Positions 37,401-48,480 of a stretch of 64,000 bases of DNA are shown piece by piece. The DNA is taken from the NCBI RefSeq assembly GCF_002079055.1, contig NC_047490.1, positions 1,054,001 to 1,118,000 on the forward strand. The letters are read 5' to 3'. Source of the stretch: Saccharomyces paradoxus (taxonomy: Eukaryota; Ascomycota; Saccharomycetes; Saccharomycetales; Saccharomycetaceae). The translations under genes and the position numbers were made by a program. The notes beneath the pieces are model-generated. The model was not told the DNA's origin, did no database searches, and worked only from the letters and a program-made list of their open reading frames with translations. The first letter of the stretch is position 1; each line of letters begins with the position of its first letter.

Positions 37401-38949
37401 ATTTGAGGTCAGGCCAATATTAACATCATTCGTCCTTGAACATTGTGTGGCCTCCGACTACACCGATGTCGAAAAGACTGTGCTTAATTTGTTTCAAAAA
37501 AACAATCAATTTAACCTGGTTGACTTAGATTTCATGAACTTGGTGTTTACTCTTAATGACAAAGATTTGACTTCTTATCATGCTCAGGAAATCTCAAAAC
37601 TGACATGTGTGAATGATTTCGTTGGAGAAGTAAATAAATTGAAGGAAACTAATAAACAACTTCAGGAGGAATTTGGAGAGTCTTCTTTGAATTTTCAAGA
37701 TGCAAATCAATATTTCAAATATTCTAATCAACAGAAGCTTGAAGGAACAGTTGGAATGCTGAACTTTCTAATGATGGTAAACAAACTGAGGTGCAATAGG
37801 AGACCTATATTTGGAAAAAACCTCATTGAGCTATTAACTAAAGATAGGAAGATAGAATACGATAAATCAAGCATCATCGACGATGCATTAATAAGACCTT
37901 TACAAACCAGGGTGCTAGATAATAGAAAGATCATAGATACCTTTGCAGTTTTAACGCCAAGCGCTGTTTCATTGGATATGAGAAAACTGACACTGGGATT
38001 AAATGATGACAGTTCGGTAAATGAAAACACAAAGCTAAAGGTAGTGCAGAACTGCTTTGAGGTATCTAACCCATTGCACCAACTGCAAACCAAACTAACA
38101 ATTGCATTTCCGGATAAATCGCTACTTCAATACGATTGTGGTAAACTGCAGAAATTAGCGATTTTATTACAACAACTGAAGGACAATGGCCATAGGGCCC
38201 TTATCTTCACACAGATGACAAAAGTTCTGGATGTCCTAGAGCAGTTTTTAAACTATCACGGTTATTTGTATATGAGACTGGATGGTGCCACGAAGATTGA
38301 AGACCGTCAAATTCTCACAGAGAGATTCAACACGGATTCCAGAATAACGGTGTTCATCCTATCAAGTAGATCAGGAGGGCTAGGCATCAATCTGACTGGT
38401 GCAGATACAGTTATTTTTTACGATTCAGATTGGAATCCAGCCATGGACAAACAGTGTCAGGATAGATGTCACAGAATTGGTCAGACTCGAGACGTCCATA
38501 TTTACAGATTCGTCAGCGAACATACCATAGAAAGTAATATTTTGAAAAAGGCCAACCAAAAAAGACAGCTGGATAATGTCGTTATTCAAGAAGGTGACTT
38601 CACCACTGATTACTTCAGCAAACTTTCAGTAAGAGACCTATTGGGATCCGAATTGCCCGAAAATGCTTCAGGTGAGGACAAGCCACTGATAGCAGACGCA
38701 GACGTGGCAGCCAAAGACCCTAGACAACTGGAAAGATTACTTGCGCAAGCTGAGGATGAGGATGACGTTAAAGCCGCAAACTTAGCCATGAGAGAAGTCG
38801 AAATTGACAATGAGGATTTCGACGAAAGCGCAGAGAAAAAAGCAGCTAATGAAGAGGGAGAGAGTCCCGCTGAACTGGATGAGTATGAGGGCACTGCCCA
38901 TGTTGACGAGTACATGATCAGGTTTATCGCCAACGGTTATTATTATTGA
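34408..38949 (+). CDS. SWR1: Swr1, ATPase that exchanges H2A.Z into nucleosomes
   Basis: This 1513-residue protein is the Swi2/Snf2-type ATPase of the SWR1 complex (YDR334W), which replaces H2A-H2B with Htz1-H2B dimers. The N-terminal ~650 residues are charged and include Asp/Ser-rich, H2A.Z-binding-type tracts and an HSA-like basic helical region at about 360-460 (KKRWNMAEKAYRILRKDEEEQ). The ATPase has motif I DEMGLGKT at about 722-729 and motif II DEAH near 823. An INO80-family insertion of roughly 300 residues separates the two RecA lobes. Motif VI, DRCHRIGQTRDV, lies near 1350. The N-terminus is diverged from S. cerevisiae while the motor is nearly unchanged. Confidence 0.98.
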   Translation: MTTSRKSHTKDKKASGEQDLADLKFKYDLLTNELFHLREFVSLIDYDPTHFNDSESFQKFLKDTHLLLEEGAETSANDVIKKSTNGDLTRRRRNLRTSTVVSSETTNDKKGDIEQKLESIAPLVRNKCQELKYRLKDYSNTKSLVPQKRPIQHLKKREVTKALKFKSERKENLPALPAPKTEEKHDRIAKVEETSQAFTIKYHSDDSSFENTSEHYSDNFYFTTSSEEEEIKKKRGRKKKRPRIKLVVHPPKQTVTNPLHVVKPKYENLHEYIASFKSLEDDLTLEEYNQYIDEQRQLLSRLKKGIENGALKYDKGTDSLQPITSKEIKTILAYKPDPISYFYKQQDLQIHTDHLINQGVHMSKLFRSTTKARIARAKKVSQMIEQHFKHAAGAEERKAKEEERHKKSLARFAVQAVKKRWNMAEKAYRILRKDEEEQLKRIEGKQHLSKMLEKSTQLLEAQLNQVNEEEKSSNLSSDSDDLLSESDVAMDEELSTSSDEDEEVDVDVGLKNSPVSTEATPTDESLNLIQLKEKYGHLNGSSTAYDSRNKNGKFPTLDEHESSSSENSIMTGEESSIYSSSENESLNENERESEDKTPSVGLSALFGKGEESDGEFDLDDSEDFAVNSSSAEGEELEKDQMGDSAANIEKARELDHTQNENRNDIKGIEEDVQTKIQEEQLSVVDVPVPSLLRGNLRTYQKQGLNWLASLYNNHTNGILADEMGLGKTIQTISLLAYLACEKENWGPHLIVVPTSVLLNWEMEFKRFAPGFKVLTYYGSPQQRKEKRKGWNKPDAFHVCIVSYQLVVQDQHSFKRKRWQYMVLDEAHNIKNFRSTRWQALLNFNTQRRLLLTGTPLQNNLAELWSLLYFLMPQTVIDGKKVSGFADLDAFQQWFGRPVDKIIETGQNFGQDKETKKTVAKLHQVLRPYLLRRLKADVEKQMPAKYEHIVYCKLSKRQRFLYDDFMSRAQTKATLASGNFMSIVNCLMQLRKVCNHPNLFEVRPILTSFVLEHCVASDYTDVEKTVLNLFQKNNQFNLVDLDFMNLVFTLNDKDLTSYHAQEISKLTCVNDFVGEVNKLKETNKQLQEEFGESSLNFQDANQYFKYSNQQKLEGTVGMLNFLMMVNKLRCNRRPIFGKNLIELLTKDRKIEYDKSSIIDDALIRPLQTRVLDNRKIIDTFAVLTPSAVSLDMRKLTLGLNDDSSVNENTKLKVVQNCFEVSNPLHQLQTKLTIAFPDKSLLQYDCGKLQKLAILLQQLKDNGHRALIFTQMTKVLDVLEQFLNYHGYLYMRLDGATKIEDRQILTERFNTDSRITVFILSSRSGGLGINLTGADTVIFYDSDWNPAMDKQCQDRCHRIGQTRDVHIYRFVSEHTIESNILKKANQKRQLDNVVIQEGDFTTDYFSKLSVRDLLGSELPENASGEDKPLIADADVAAKDPRQLERLLAQAEDEDDVKAANLAMREVEIDNEDFDESAEKKAANEEGESPAELDEYEGTAHVDEYMIRFIANGYYY

Positions 38950-39644
38950 CGAACCGGGTTTTGCTCCTCACAGCTGCCTTTGTTGCCCAACTCGGAACTA
39001 TATACCTATTGTGAATATTTTTAATGATATATAGCCATAATGAATCGACAAATTGTACTATTATTTCCTACAACATTCTCGTCTTGGTTTTCATAGTAAT
39101 GTACTCGCCACGGTCTTAGTTTCTTCTAGGTCGCCAATTCTATTTACCGGGTGATGGCGGCGCGCCACAGCGGAGGGGCATTGCCACATTGCTGCGCGAT
39201 CAAGGTTGGTTTTTCCAAAGAGACTTCAAGAGTAATAAGCATTTGGTGCAGTGATGCATGTCAAGAGTTTCAAGAGCAAGATTCCATTGAACAGAGGTGC
39301 TGGAGTGTCGAGACCGTGTATTTTTAGCCTATCTTTATTTGTTGAACCCGTAGAAGAGCCGTCCTTTTAAGCACATCCTGATCAGATCCCCCTATTTGTT
39401 GCAATCGTTCAAGTTTTTTAAATTGAAGAAGAAGATCAAGAGAAAAATAAACAAGGCGAGAACGTAAGGTGTCATTCCATTAGCCATCAAAAACCATATT
39501 CGTTCTTTACATTCGTCTCACAATTGTTACTGTGATAAACTATTGAAATTATTTATAGTACATCTTTGTTTCTGCTTTTAACTACTTTTTTTTTTTGAAT
39601 TTTTAGAATTTGAAACTTTCGTAACGTTGATTGGAAGAAAAGTA
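38950..39644. promoter_or_regulatory. SWR1 3' end and MSN5 promoter
   Basis: This 695 bp region precedes MSN5. It includes a small GC-rich island near 39148-39184 (GATGGCGGCGCGCCACAG), unusual against the AT-rich surroundings, and a T-run just before the MSN5 start at about 39586-39595. No coding sequence or RNA gene is supported. Confidence 0.4.
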
Positions 39645-42600
39645 ATGGATTCCACAGGCGCTTCTCAGATCGTTAGCGCATTAGATGTTATTTACTCTCC
39701 CAAGTCCAACAATTCTCAGCGACAAGAAGCTCAAAAATTTTTAGATGAAGTGAAATTATGTTCAGAATCTCCTTTTTGGGGATACGAAATTGCATTGCAA
39801 AACCCCACCAATTCTATACTGAAATACTTCGGACTAGGATTATTAGACCATGCAGTGAAGAAAAACTGGAATGATTACGACGAGGAAAAAAGAGTAGCCC
39901 TGAGAAAATGGGTCATGGAACTTAATTTTGGGGTGCAAGATTATGATACCAGATATATCAAGGAAAAATTGGCTACTTTATGGGTGGAAGTGGCAAAAAG
40001 AACATGGGGTGAAGCTCTTAAACAGACGAACCCTACGGAAGAGCAATTGCTCACATCTTGGGTGGATATGGACAATAACCTTTACGAACTTTGGAACATT
40101 AATCAATCGTCAAGAGAACTAGCATTAATAATTTTCAGAATCCTTTTTGAAGATGTTTTCTTATTGGACGACCTAATTGTTTTAAAGAGGATGACTGTTA
40201 TCCAGCCTTTATGTGTAATGATCGTTTGCCCTATTGAAGTCTTCGCAATAAAGTACAAATTCAGTGATAAATGGACCAAGTTTAAAGCAAATAAAGAGGG
40301 CTGGTTTTCTGTTTGGATTCCAGAATTAAATAATGCATTACAACAAAATAATTCCGAATACATCATAAGACTTTTAGAAACCCTGAAGACATGTTTAAAC
40401 TGGCCATTGACAGAGGTCATTGTAAAAAATGACGTGTTGTCCTCCTTGTTGACTTGTCTATCCAGCAATATCCCAAGGGCACAGTCGATGGCATTAGATT
40501 CGATACACATTCTGTTGACCCGTCCCTATAATAACGAAAGCCATTATCAAATGACCATAGATCGAGTATTTGATAATATGGACTTGTTAGATAGTGTTTA
40601 TGAAAGCCTATTGTTTGATCCTACAGATGATATAGATGAAACGAAATATCCTATAATTAAAAAGTTCGTGGATATGATCAGCTGTCTATATGTTTGTGTC
40701 CCCAAAATTAAGGAGACAAATGGTCAAATTCAAAAATATTTTAAGCTTGTATTAAAGACAACTTACAATCCAAGCTTAATCGTTAGCGGATTAACATTGG
40801 ACTTATGGTGTACCTGTCTTCGAAATGATGAATACTTACCCAAGCTGGAGAAATATGTCATCCCTGATCTACTACAATTTGCTGCGGACGCTTTAGTCTA
40901 TTATGAACAGATTGAAGGTCATATTTCGAAAAAATTTGCCGAGATTGATTTTCAATCCAAGTCCGAATTCCAAACATTCTGTTCTACTTATAGGAAAAGA
41001 ATAAGAGACATCATTAGGTTAATTTCGTGCGTGGAATTGGACCTTACCTATGATTGGTTGAACAACAGGTTAAACAATTATTTCAGTTCTCCATTTGGTC
41101 AGCAGGTTTTAAGTTCTACATTTCTGGACCATAAATTAGAACCTTATTTGGGTGCCCTATCTCAATACATGATTGTAGAATGTTTTATTAATGGTTGCAT
41201 AAGATGGAAGATCTGGTATCCAACGGGAGACGATTATGACGAAAAACTAGATTCCATATTACAAAAACTGGAAATCCTATCAAACCAGTTAATTGCATTA
41301 AATTTAAGAGAACCATTATTATTGAAGAAACAAATTCAAAATTTCGCACTTTTTTTGACAATGTTAAAAGATAATGTGCTTTTCACACTTTTAGAAAAAA
41401 TCATAACAAGTGCCACGATGGACTATCCAGAAATTAATTTGGAGGAAAGAGGTGCTGAATCAGACGCGGTTAGAGACTTGAGATACGCTTGCGGTATCGA
41501 GTTGAATAGAATGGCTCTATTAATGCCTGAATCGCTGAAAAAAATATACCCAGACCTTGAAAGTGTCATTGCCAGAATCATGCCCAACTTATCTTACCAT
41601 GAAAAAATTTCATTCAAGTCTTTCTTATTGATCATTGTATTAAAATCTTCTCTAGATATGAAAGAGGAAAGATTTGCTGCTATTGTGGACCCAGAACTTT
41701 TAGCCTGGTCTGATAAAACTACGGTGGTTGGTCTTTCTGATTTGCATTGGTTTATGGAACGTTTAGGTATTGTTCAGATTGCAGAATATTTCCAAAGGCG
41801 TAATATTAACGAAAACAGTGACCTTTTATCTATTCCAATTGATGATGAGGGTAAAGAATTAAAATCAGAATTGACCAAACGTTGGCAAAGCTTATTCCCT
41901 GTTCGTGCAACAAGAATGTTCATCCATTATTCGATGCAGAGTATTAAAACTGATGAAGAATTTAAAATGTTACAAGATTTGTGGAGACCTAGAATCGTTC
42001 CAATATTACCCTACATCACGAGATTGTTGTATCAATTGCAATCCTACCACGACCCAGATAATTGGAAAGGTTTGCCTACGGTTGTGCAGTCTTTTGTTAA
42101 ATATTCTACTATTGAAAGATTTTGGGAGGCTGGAGCTTCAAACAAATCAAAGGATGAGTTTATTGATGAACATATGAAGGCAATGCAAACCTTAAGAGAC
42201 TTCGCTGATTCTGTAGGACACATTATTAGGTATACAAGAGAATACACGCTACTTGTTCTCAGTGCCATATCATCGCTTGGAAGTGTTTTTTACCTTTTGG
42301 ACGAATCACCTGATTTACTACTGAACTCCATTGCCATATTCAAGCCAGGTACTAATGAGATAAGTCCTGGTGTTTCGACACATGGATGGAAACACATAAT
42401 GAATATAGCTATTCGTCCTATATTGAAAGGTTGTCCAAAAGATTGTCTGGGGAAATTTATGCCAGCATTTTTACCTAAATTATTCGAAATTTTGGATCTG
42501 CTACTCTGTCAGAAATGGTCCTCGCATATGAATGATATGGACATGAACCCAGTTCCAACTGACGATGACCAGATGACTGAAGAAATTCTGGAAGAGAATT

Positions 42601-43319
42601 TATTGAGACAACTAACTACAGTTGTTGTTAGAATAGTGATTGATTGTGTTGGTCAAGGAAATGCCAATCCAAACAGTGCTAAAAGCCGGCTAAACAATCA
42701 TCAAATGGAAATGAGAAAAATCATATTCAATGATTTAAACACTCTTGCTCCATTTCTGAAACTTTTGAACCATTTAATTTCCTTCAAAGATACGAAATGT
42801 TCGTTTAATTCTATCCTAGTGATGAAGTGCTGCCTAACTTCAGTTCTTAATCAAAACAATACTGTTGATGAATATTTCACATTTGAAGTGATGAAGAATT
42901 TGTTGCTAAATGTGTTGTCTAATAGTGCATTTAAGGATTCTTTTCATGAGGCATTGTATGTCTTCACCGTAATTTTTTTGACTTTATGCAAAGAATATCC
43001 CTCCGCCAGAGCGTTCCTTTTTGAGATATCTAACGGTTACAATATTGATGAGCTATATAGGAATTTAAGGAGCGTTGACGAATATAAAACACAAAGGGCA
43101 CTCATGATTGATTTTATAGATTGGGTGAAGTCCACAAATGGGAAAGAAGATGGTAATGTGGACCATGCAGGCGATGAGAGGAAAAGACAAGAGAAAAGGG
43201 AAGCTATCCTAAAGAAAGCAAATGAGAGATTAGTTAAGAAGAATAAAGAAAATGGAGACATGCTGGATGACCCGAATATCGAAGATGGCGCTGTGGGTAG
43301 TCTCTTTGATGACAACTGA
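39645..43319 (+). CDS. MSN5: Msn5, exportin-5-type karyopherin
   Basis: This 1224-residue protein matches Msn5 (YDR335W), a karyopherin-beta that exports phosphorylated cargo such as Pho4, Mig1, Crz1 and Far1, helps tRNA re-export and imports RPA. It is helical throughout with HEAT-type repeats, an N-terminal importin-beta-like region (RQEAQKFLDEVKLCSESPFW) and a charged C-terminus (ERKRQEKREAILKKANERL). The frame extends to 39627, but that codon is TTG, so the ATG at 39645 is used and gives the same length as the S. cerevisiae protein. The protein is highly conserved. Confidence 0.97.
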   Translation: MDSTGASQIVSALDVIYSPKSNNSQRQEAQKFLDEVKLCSESPFWGYEIALQNPTNSILKYFGLGLLDHAVKKNWNDYDEEKRVALRKWVMELNFGVQDYDTRYIKEKLATLWVEVAKRTWGEALKQTNPTEEQLLTSWVDMDNNLYELWNINQSSRELALIIFRILFEDVFLLDDLIVLKRMTVIQPLCVMIVCPIEVFAIKYKFSDKWTKFKANKEGWFSVWIPELNNALQQNNSEYIIRLLETLKTCLNWPLTEVIVKNDVLSSLLTCLSSNIPRAQSMALDSIHILLTRPYNNESHYQMTIDRVFDNMDLLDSVYESLLFDPTDDIDETKYPIIKKFVDMISCLYVCVPKIKETNGQIQKYFKLVLKTTYNPSLIVSGLTLDLWCTCLRNDEYLPKLEKYVIPDLLQFAADALVYYEQIEGHISKKFAEIDFQSKSEFQTFCSTYRKRIRDIIRLISCVELDLTYDWLNNRLNNYFSSPFGQQVLSSTFLDHKLEPYLGALSQYMIVECFINGCIRWKIWYPTGDDYDEKLDSILQKLEILSNQLIALNLREPLLLKKQIQNFALFLTMLKDNVLFTLLEKIITSATMDYPEINLEERGAESDAVRDLRYACGIELNRMALLMPESLKKIYPDLESVIARIMPNLSYHEKISFKSFLLIIVLKSSLDMKEERFAAIVDPELLAWSDKTTVVGLSDLHWFMERLGIVQIAEYFQRRNINENSDLLSIPIDDEGKELKSELTKRWQSLFPVRATRMFIHYSMQSIKTDEEFKMLQDLWRPRIVPILPYITRLLYQLQSYHDPDNWKGLPTVVQSFVKYSTIERFWEAGASNKSKDEFIDEHMKAMQTLRDFADSVGHIIRYTREYTLLVLSAISSLGSVFYLLDESPDLLLNSIAIFKPGTNEISPGVSTHGWKHIMNIAIRPILKGCPKDCLGKFMPAFLPKLFEILDLLLCQKWSSHMNDMDMNPVPTDDDQMTEEILEENLLRQLTTVVVRIVIDCVGQGNANPNSAKSRLNNHQMEMRKIIFNDLNTLAPFLKLLNHLISFKDTKCSFNSILVMKCCLTSVLNQNNTVDEYFTFEVMKNLLLNVLSNSAFKDSFHEALYVFTVIFLTLCKEYPSARAFLFEISNGYNIDELYRNLRSVDEYKTQRALMIDFIDWVKSTNGKEDGNVDHAGDERKRQEKREAILKKANERLVKKNKENGDMLDDPNIEDGAVGSLFDDN

Positions 43320-43585
43320 TAACCTGATACCATATATAGGTAATGTATAGATGAAATTAGAGAAAGCAAATAGACATATCTGAATCGTGCTAAAAATTGT
43401 AATTATTGTGAAAAATAATATTTTCTTTTGCCTAAAGCATATTCGCCATTTTTTTAAGGAAAGTCAGTAGCTGGTAAATATGGATATAATCAAGCCCTTT
43501 TATGTAGGTCTGAACAAGGTATTTCAAAGATTTTTTTTTCAGATGTTTTTTCTAACAATACAGAAAAACAGAAAAACCATTGCCA

Positions 43586-44539
43586 ATGAGTCAAATATAT
43601 AAGAGGTACGTGCATAAATCGACAGCATTAATACAAAATATTGTTGCGAATACTAAAACAACAACGCTAGTCACACAACTATCTGTTGAAAAAGCTAAAA
43701 AAAAAGTTCTAAAGGCAGCTTTCAAAAAAAAACCTAATAGTTGGCCAAAAGAAAGGTCTCCGAATTGGCTTGAACTAAACGATGCCTTTAACATACATTA
43801 CGGAAAGCCAACTGACTCTGATATAAATAAAGTTAACCGATTCTTTAACAAGGCCAAAGTGGAATTTGAATGGTGTGCAGCTAGTTTTGATGACATACCT
43901 GGTCGGAAACCGAAAACTTCCTTCCCGAATGTAGAACCTGATAACGACATATTGAGCAAGAATGAACGTGAAATTACATCGATTAATACTTTGCCAGAAG
44001 TTATCTTTCTCGGAGGAACTAATGTAGGAAAGTCCTCTATATTGAACAACATAACCACCTCGCGTGTAAGTAAAGATTTAGGAAGTTTAGCAAGAGTGTC
44101 TAAAACAACAGGGTTCACAAAAACTCTCAATTGTTATAACGTGGGTAATAAACTTAGAATGATCGATTCGCCTGGTTACGGCTTTAGTAGTAGTAAAGAA
44201 CAAGGAAAAATTACTTTACAGTACCTCCTGGAGAGGGAACAACTTGTCAGATGTTTTCTCTTACTCGCTGGCGATAAGGACATAAATAGCACCGATAATA
44301 TGATGATTCGGTACATTCATGAACACGGAGTTCCTTTTGAAGTCGTTTTTACGAAAATGGACAAAGTGAGAGATTTAGACAAGTTTAAGAAGAAGGTTAC
44401 GAGTTCAGGGTTAATGGACCTACCGACTTTGCCCAGACTTATATTGACTAACTCGATCACATCCAGTACGTCCCCTAAACGGTTCGGTATAGATCTTTTA
44501 AGATATACGATATTTCAAAGCTGCGGCTTAATTTCATGA
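43586..44539 (+). CDS. MRX8: Mrx8, mitochondrial EngB/YihA-type GTPase
   Basis: This 317-residue GTPase matches YDR336W (Mrx8), a mitochondrial protein associated with translation and ribosome assembly and related to bacterial EngB/YihA. The N-terminal 45 residues are basic and Thr/Ser-rich, as in a presequence. The G1 P-loop is GGTNVGKS (143-150), G3 is DSPGYGF and G4 is TKMDK. The codon two before the chosen ATG in the open frame is TTG, so I start at 43586. In bacteria this family helps 50S maturation, so a mitoribosome role is a fair inference. Confidence 0.93.
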   Translation: MSQIYKRYVHKSTALIQNIVANTKTTTLVTQLSVEKAKKKVLKAAFKKKPNSWPKERSPNWLELNDAFNIHYGKPTDSDINKVNRFFNKAKVEFEWCAASFDDIPGRKPKTSFPNVEPDNDILSKNEREITSINTLPEVIFLGGTNVGKSSILNNITTSRVSKDLGSLARVSKTTGFTKTLNCYNVGNKLRMIDSPGYGFSSSKEQGKITLQYLLEREQLVRCFLLLAGDKDINSTDNMMIRYIHEHGVPFEVVFTKMDKVRDLDKFKKKVTSSGLMDLPTLPRLILTNSITSSTSPKRFGIDLLRYTIFQSCGLIS

Positions 44540-44809
44540 CCATAATATGTATTTGTATATTGTTAGCTGCATTTCAGCTTTTAAACAAGGCTACTTTGCA
44601 ATAGGTAACATGATGTAAACATGGAAGCTCAACCAGCTTTGACCTTTTCTTGTTTCGCCGCTCCACGGATCTCCGTGATAGCAACATTGAGTTGAAAAGA
44701 AAAACGAAAAGCGTCCAAACTTAGAAAGTTGCAATAAGGGTATTTCGCACGAAGTAATTGCAAGTGAGTACTCTTAACAGCACAAGCACATTCAGGTAGT
44801 TGAAGGTAG

Positions 44810-45676
<867 letters not shown>

Positions 45677-45702
45677 AATAATTTGAATCCTATGTAGAAA
45701 AG

Positions 45703-45712
45703 CTTGTAAATA
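45703..45712 (+). promoter_or_regulatory. Puf3 site in the MRPS28 3' UTR
   Basis: CTTGTAAATA lies 27 bp after the MRPS28 stop codon. It is an exact match to the best Puf3 consensus (CYUGUAAAUA). Spacing and gene class both fit. The site is seen in sequence; binding is inferred. Confidence 0.75.
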
Positions 45713-45890
45713 AGAAACCGTCATATTCTTTTTTTTTTTGTTCACCACGTTATATTTGTAATATACGAATCAATAATTTATTTCATTTTGAAGTTACTTC
45801 ACTATAAAGTTCTTAGTAATATATGCGTTCAGTACACAATCATGTGTACTATCAAATAAAAAAATAAAAAATGAGGATGTAGCTATCCAA

Positions 45891-47978
45891 TTAAGCCCCT
45901 AAGAGGGCTGTGTTTTCATCAGGATCGTCTGAGTCTGTTAAGTACTCATCGCTATCAACTTCATCATCTTCGGCTTCCTTCAAAATTTCAGCGTAGCTCA
46001 TAATTTTGTCCCAATCGGGGAACAGTACGTAATAAGCCTCAACTAGCCCAATTAAAAGCATGGCACTTCCAATACCAATCCAAAGACCATACAATTTCAT
46101 GTCAAAGAACCAACTTAGGATGAGTGCCAGGGGTATTCCAAATAGGTAGTACGCCATTAGGTTCACAATGCTTCCTAAGGATTGCATGCCTTGACCCCTG
46201 AGGCAAGAGCCAGCAACAGCATTAAGTGAATCGAAATTTTGCACAATACCTACCAGGGGCAATACTTGCGTAATTAATTTGATGACTTCAGGGTCTTTTG
46301 AGTAAACATTGGCGATTAGATTACGCCCAAATACCAGTATGCAACAATTGACAAACCCTGCAACAAACGAAAAGGACAGCCCAACTTGAGAAGAAATGTG
46401 CGCGAAATCAGTCCTCTTTGCACCGATGAAGTTAGCGATTCTTGTAGAAGTAGATATACCAATTGCAAAAGGTACCATATAAAGCAATGCTGCCATAGTA
46501 GACACTGCGGATTGAGCTGCTAGATAACTGACTCCATAATATGCACTAAACAACGTCAGTAGTTCATATGATAGCTCTTCCGCCTCTAACATAATAATAC
46601 CTGAGAAGGCTAAATGCCCTAAATCGTTCCAATGGGTGAAAGCCTTTCTTGAAAATCCACCCCAGCATTTTCTTCCCTCAATATGCAATGCATAAAACAA
46701 TAGTAAGAAAAACATTAGCCAGAAGTTAAGTACCACGGCAATTGCAGCCCCGATGAATCCAACACCAACGTATTTGTTCCAAACAAGGGTGTAACTGACC
46801 AATACGTTTAAGGGAGCACATATTGTTAGAACGTAGATGCCTGCATCGAAAATGCCTTGAGCTTGTAAAAATCGTTTTAAATTTTCAAAAAAAATGTATG
46901 CTGGTGCTCCCAATATCAGAACTCTTAAAAATCGTGACGTTAGGTTGATTAGTTCTTTTTCAGGAATGATATAAGAAAGAAGGGGTTCAGAATACCACCA
47001 CATAAATGCAAATGGTATATATATGACTAATGAAAAGGTAATGCAACGTTGAAGGTGAACCCCTACACTATAGAATCTTCCAGAACCATACGCTTGAGGG
47101 CATAGAGTGTCCAGACTAGTGGCAATACCCTCGAATATTGCTAGTGTTATATTGGAAGTCATAGATGCTAAAGATACAGCTGCTAGTTCATTCTTGCCTA
47201 GGTGGCCCACAGTTAATGAACATACCATAGGAAAAATCTGTTCCAGTAAGAATGTGAAAATTAAGGGGAAAGAATAAGACGCTAAAACTCTTGCTTCCGA
47301 TTTGAAGGTCACATGGCTATGAGCCAATTCGGCTAGTGCCTCAGAATCGTTTTCGTCGATTTCTTGGTAAATTGTGGGAATTGAGCCTCGGCTAGTGACA
47401 GATACGAATGATGGTCTTCTGTGATATGAAGTACCTTTAGCGTTCATTACTGTACTTTGAGTCAGTTTTTGTTTCTGAGCTTGGAGTCTATTCATGAATT
47501 CGTCATATTCCAGTTCCCTTCCAGAATATTCTTGTACTCTATCCGGTGTGTTGCTTTGACTTGCTTCCTCATTATCAGAGTTGCATACTGATGAGTACCG
47601 TCGTTCATGTTCATGTAGAATCCAATCAACATCTTGTGGTGAAAGATCGGGAGTTTCGGATACCCTTGAGGGTAGAGAGATCGTTCTGCTCAGTTCGCCA
47701 TCCTCTTCATCATGATAATAAAGATCAGGTTCTTCATCAATATTACCCAAGTACGGACTTGGTTCATGGACATTACTTCCGAAATCATCTGTTAAAGATC
47801 TAAAACTTCTTTGATCAATGTTCCTCCTTCTTGCGCGAAATTTTCGTACCAGGGGGTTCTTCTTATCGGGAGATAGGAAACCTAGCGATATCCTCCTGTG
47901 TGTGTTACCAATACCCATACCATTTGTTCGGAGAGAAGGATGAACCTCTGAAAGAGTCTTTGACAAAATCCCAGCCAT
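45891..47978 (-). CDS. YDR338C: MATE-family multidrug/toxin transporter (YDR338C)
   Basis: This 695-residue protein matches the uncharacterised S. cerevisiae YDR338C of the MATE (MatE) transporter family. An N-terminal cytosolic tail of about 225 residues, rich in Ser, Arg and acidic residues, precedes about twelve transmembrane helices arranged as two MatE repeats (first opening at VLASYSFPLIFTFLLEQIF). The tail after the last helix is acidic (EAEDDEVDSDEYLTDSDDPDE). Family members use cation gradients to expel toxic organic compounds; its substrate and membrane are not known to me. It converges with MRPS28. Confidence 0.92.
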   Translation of the reverse strand: MAGILSKTLSEVHPSLRTNGMGIGNTHRRISLGFLSPDKKNPLVRKFRARRRNIDQRSFRSLTDDFGSNVHEPSPYLGNIDEEPDLYYHDEEDGELSRTISLPSRVSETPDLSPQDVDWILHEHERRYSSVCNSDNEEASQSNTPDRVQEYSGRELEYDEFMNRLQAQKQKLTQSTVMNAKGTSYHRRPSFVSVTSRGSIPTIYQEIDENDSEALAELAHSHVTFKSEARVLASYSFPLIFTFLLEQIFPMVCSLTVGHLGKNELAAVSLASMTSNITLAIFEGIATSLDTLCPQAYGSGRFYSVGVHLQRCITFSLVIYIPFAFMWWYSEPLLSYIIPEKELINLTSRFLRVLILGAPAYIFFENLKRFLQAQGIFDAGIYVLTICAPLNVLVSYTLVWNKYVGVGFIGAAIAVVLNFWLMFFLLLFYALHIEGRKCWGGFSRKAFTHWNDLGHLAFSGIIMLEAEELSYELLTLFSAYYGVSYLAAQSAVSTMAALLYMVPFAIGISTSTRIANFIGAKRTDFAHISSQVGLSFSFVAGFVNCCILVFGRNLIANVYSKDPEVIKLITQVLPLVGIVQNFDSLNAVAGSCLRGQGMQSLGSIVNLMAYYLFGIPLALILSWFFDMKLYGLWIGIGSAMLLIGLVEAYYVLFPDWDKIMSYAEILKEAEDDEVDSDEYLTDSDDPDENTALLGA

Positions 47979-48480
47979 TGTTTTAACCTTTGTTTCCGCA
48001 ATCAGACAACTTATCCGTATAGTATATTATGCTATACGTGTGCTTTTTAAAATTTAATTTTTATACCAATGCTTTGTCAACATTGAAATAGCTTTGCTTA
48101 TGTAAAAGTGCAATCAAGTTTTGTCCCTTTGCTTGCGCGAAACAGAAAACTTTCTTAATGAAATATTCTGTATCACGTGGAGTCCATGGAGGAGGATGAA
48201 AAAGTAACGGCAGTATTATGAGGAGGCACTAAATGGTTACGGTTCAGAACATTCATTGGCCACATCTCAAACGTCTTCTTTCTTTTCTCGTATTTTGTGT
48301 TTGTTTAGAGCAATGTTAATTAAATGGCCCTAGAAAGAAATAAAAATATCCTTGAGCTCTGTAGTTCATCTAAAGATATTCTCGAATAGTGGCGAGCCTT
48401 CAACTTGTTATTATAAAATTACTATACATATAAACCAAAAACGTTGCACTATCTACTTGAAGAGCAAAATACACAATAGT
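47979..48480. promoter_or_regulatory. YDR338C promoter and FCF1 3' region
   Basis: This 502 bp region separates two minus-strand genes. At 48172-48179 it holds ATCACGTG, a full Cbf1/Tye7-type E-box, about 195 bp upstream of the YDR338C ATG. An A/T-rich palindromic stretch (AGTATATTATGCTATAC) lies near 48019-48035. No coding sequence is supported. Confidence 0.45.
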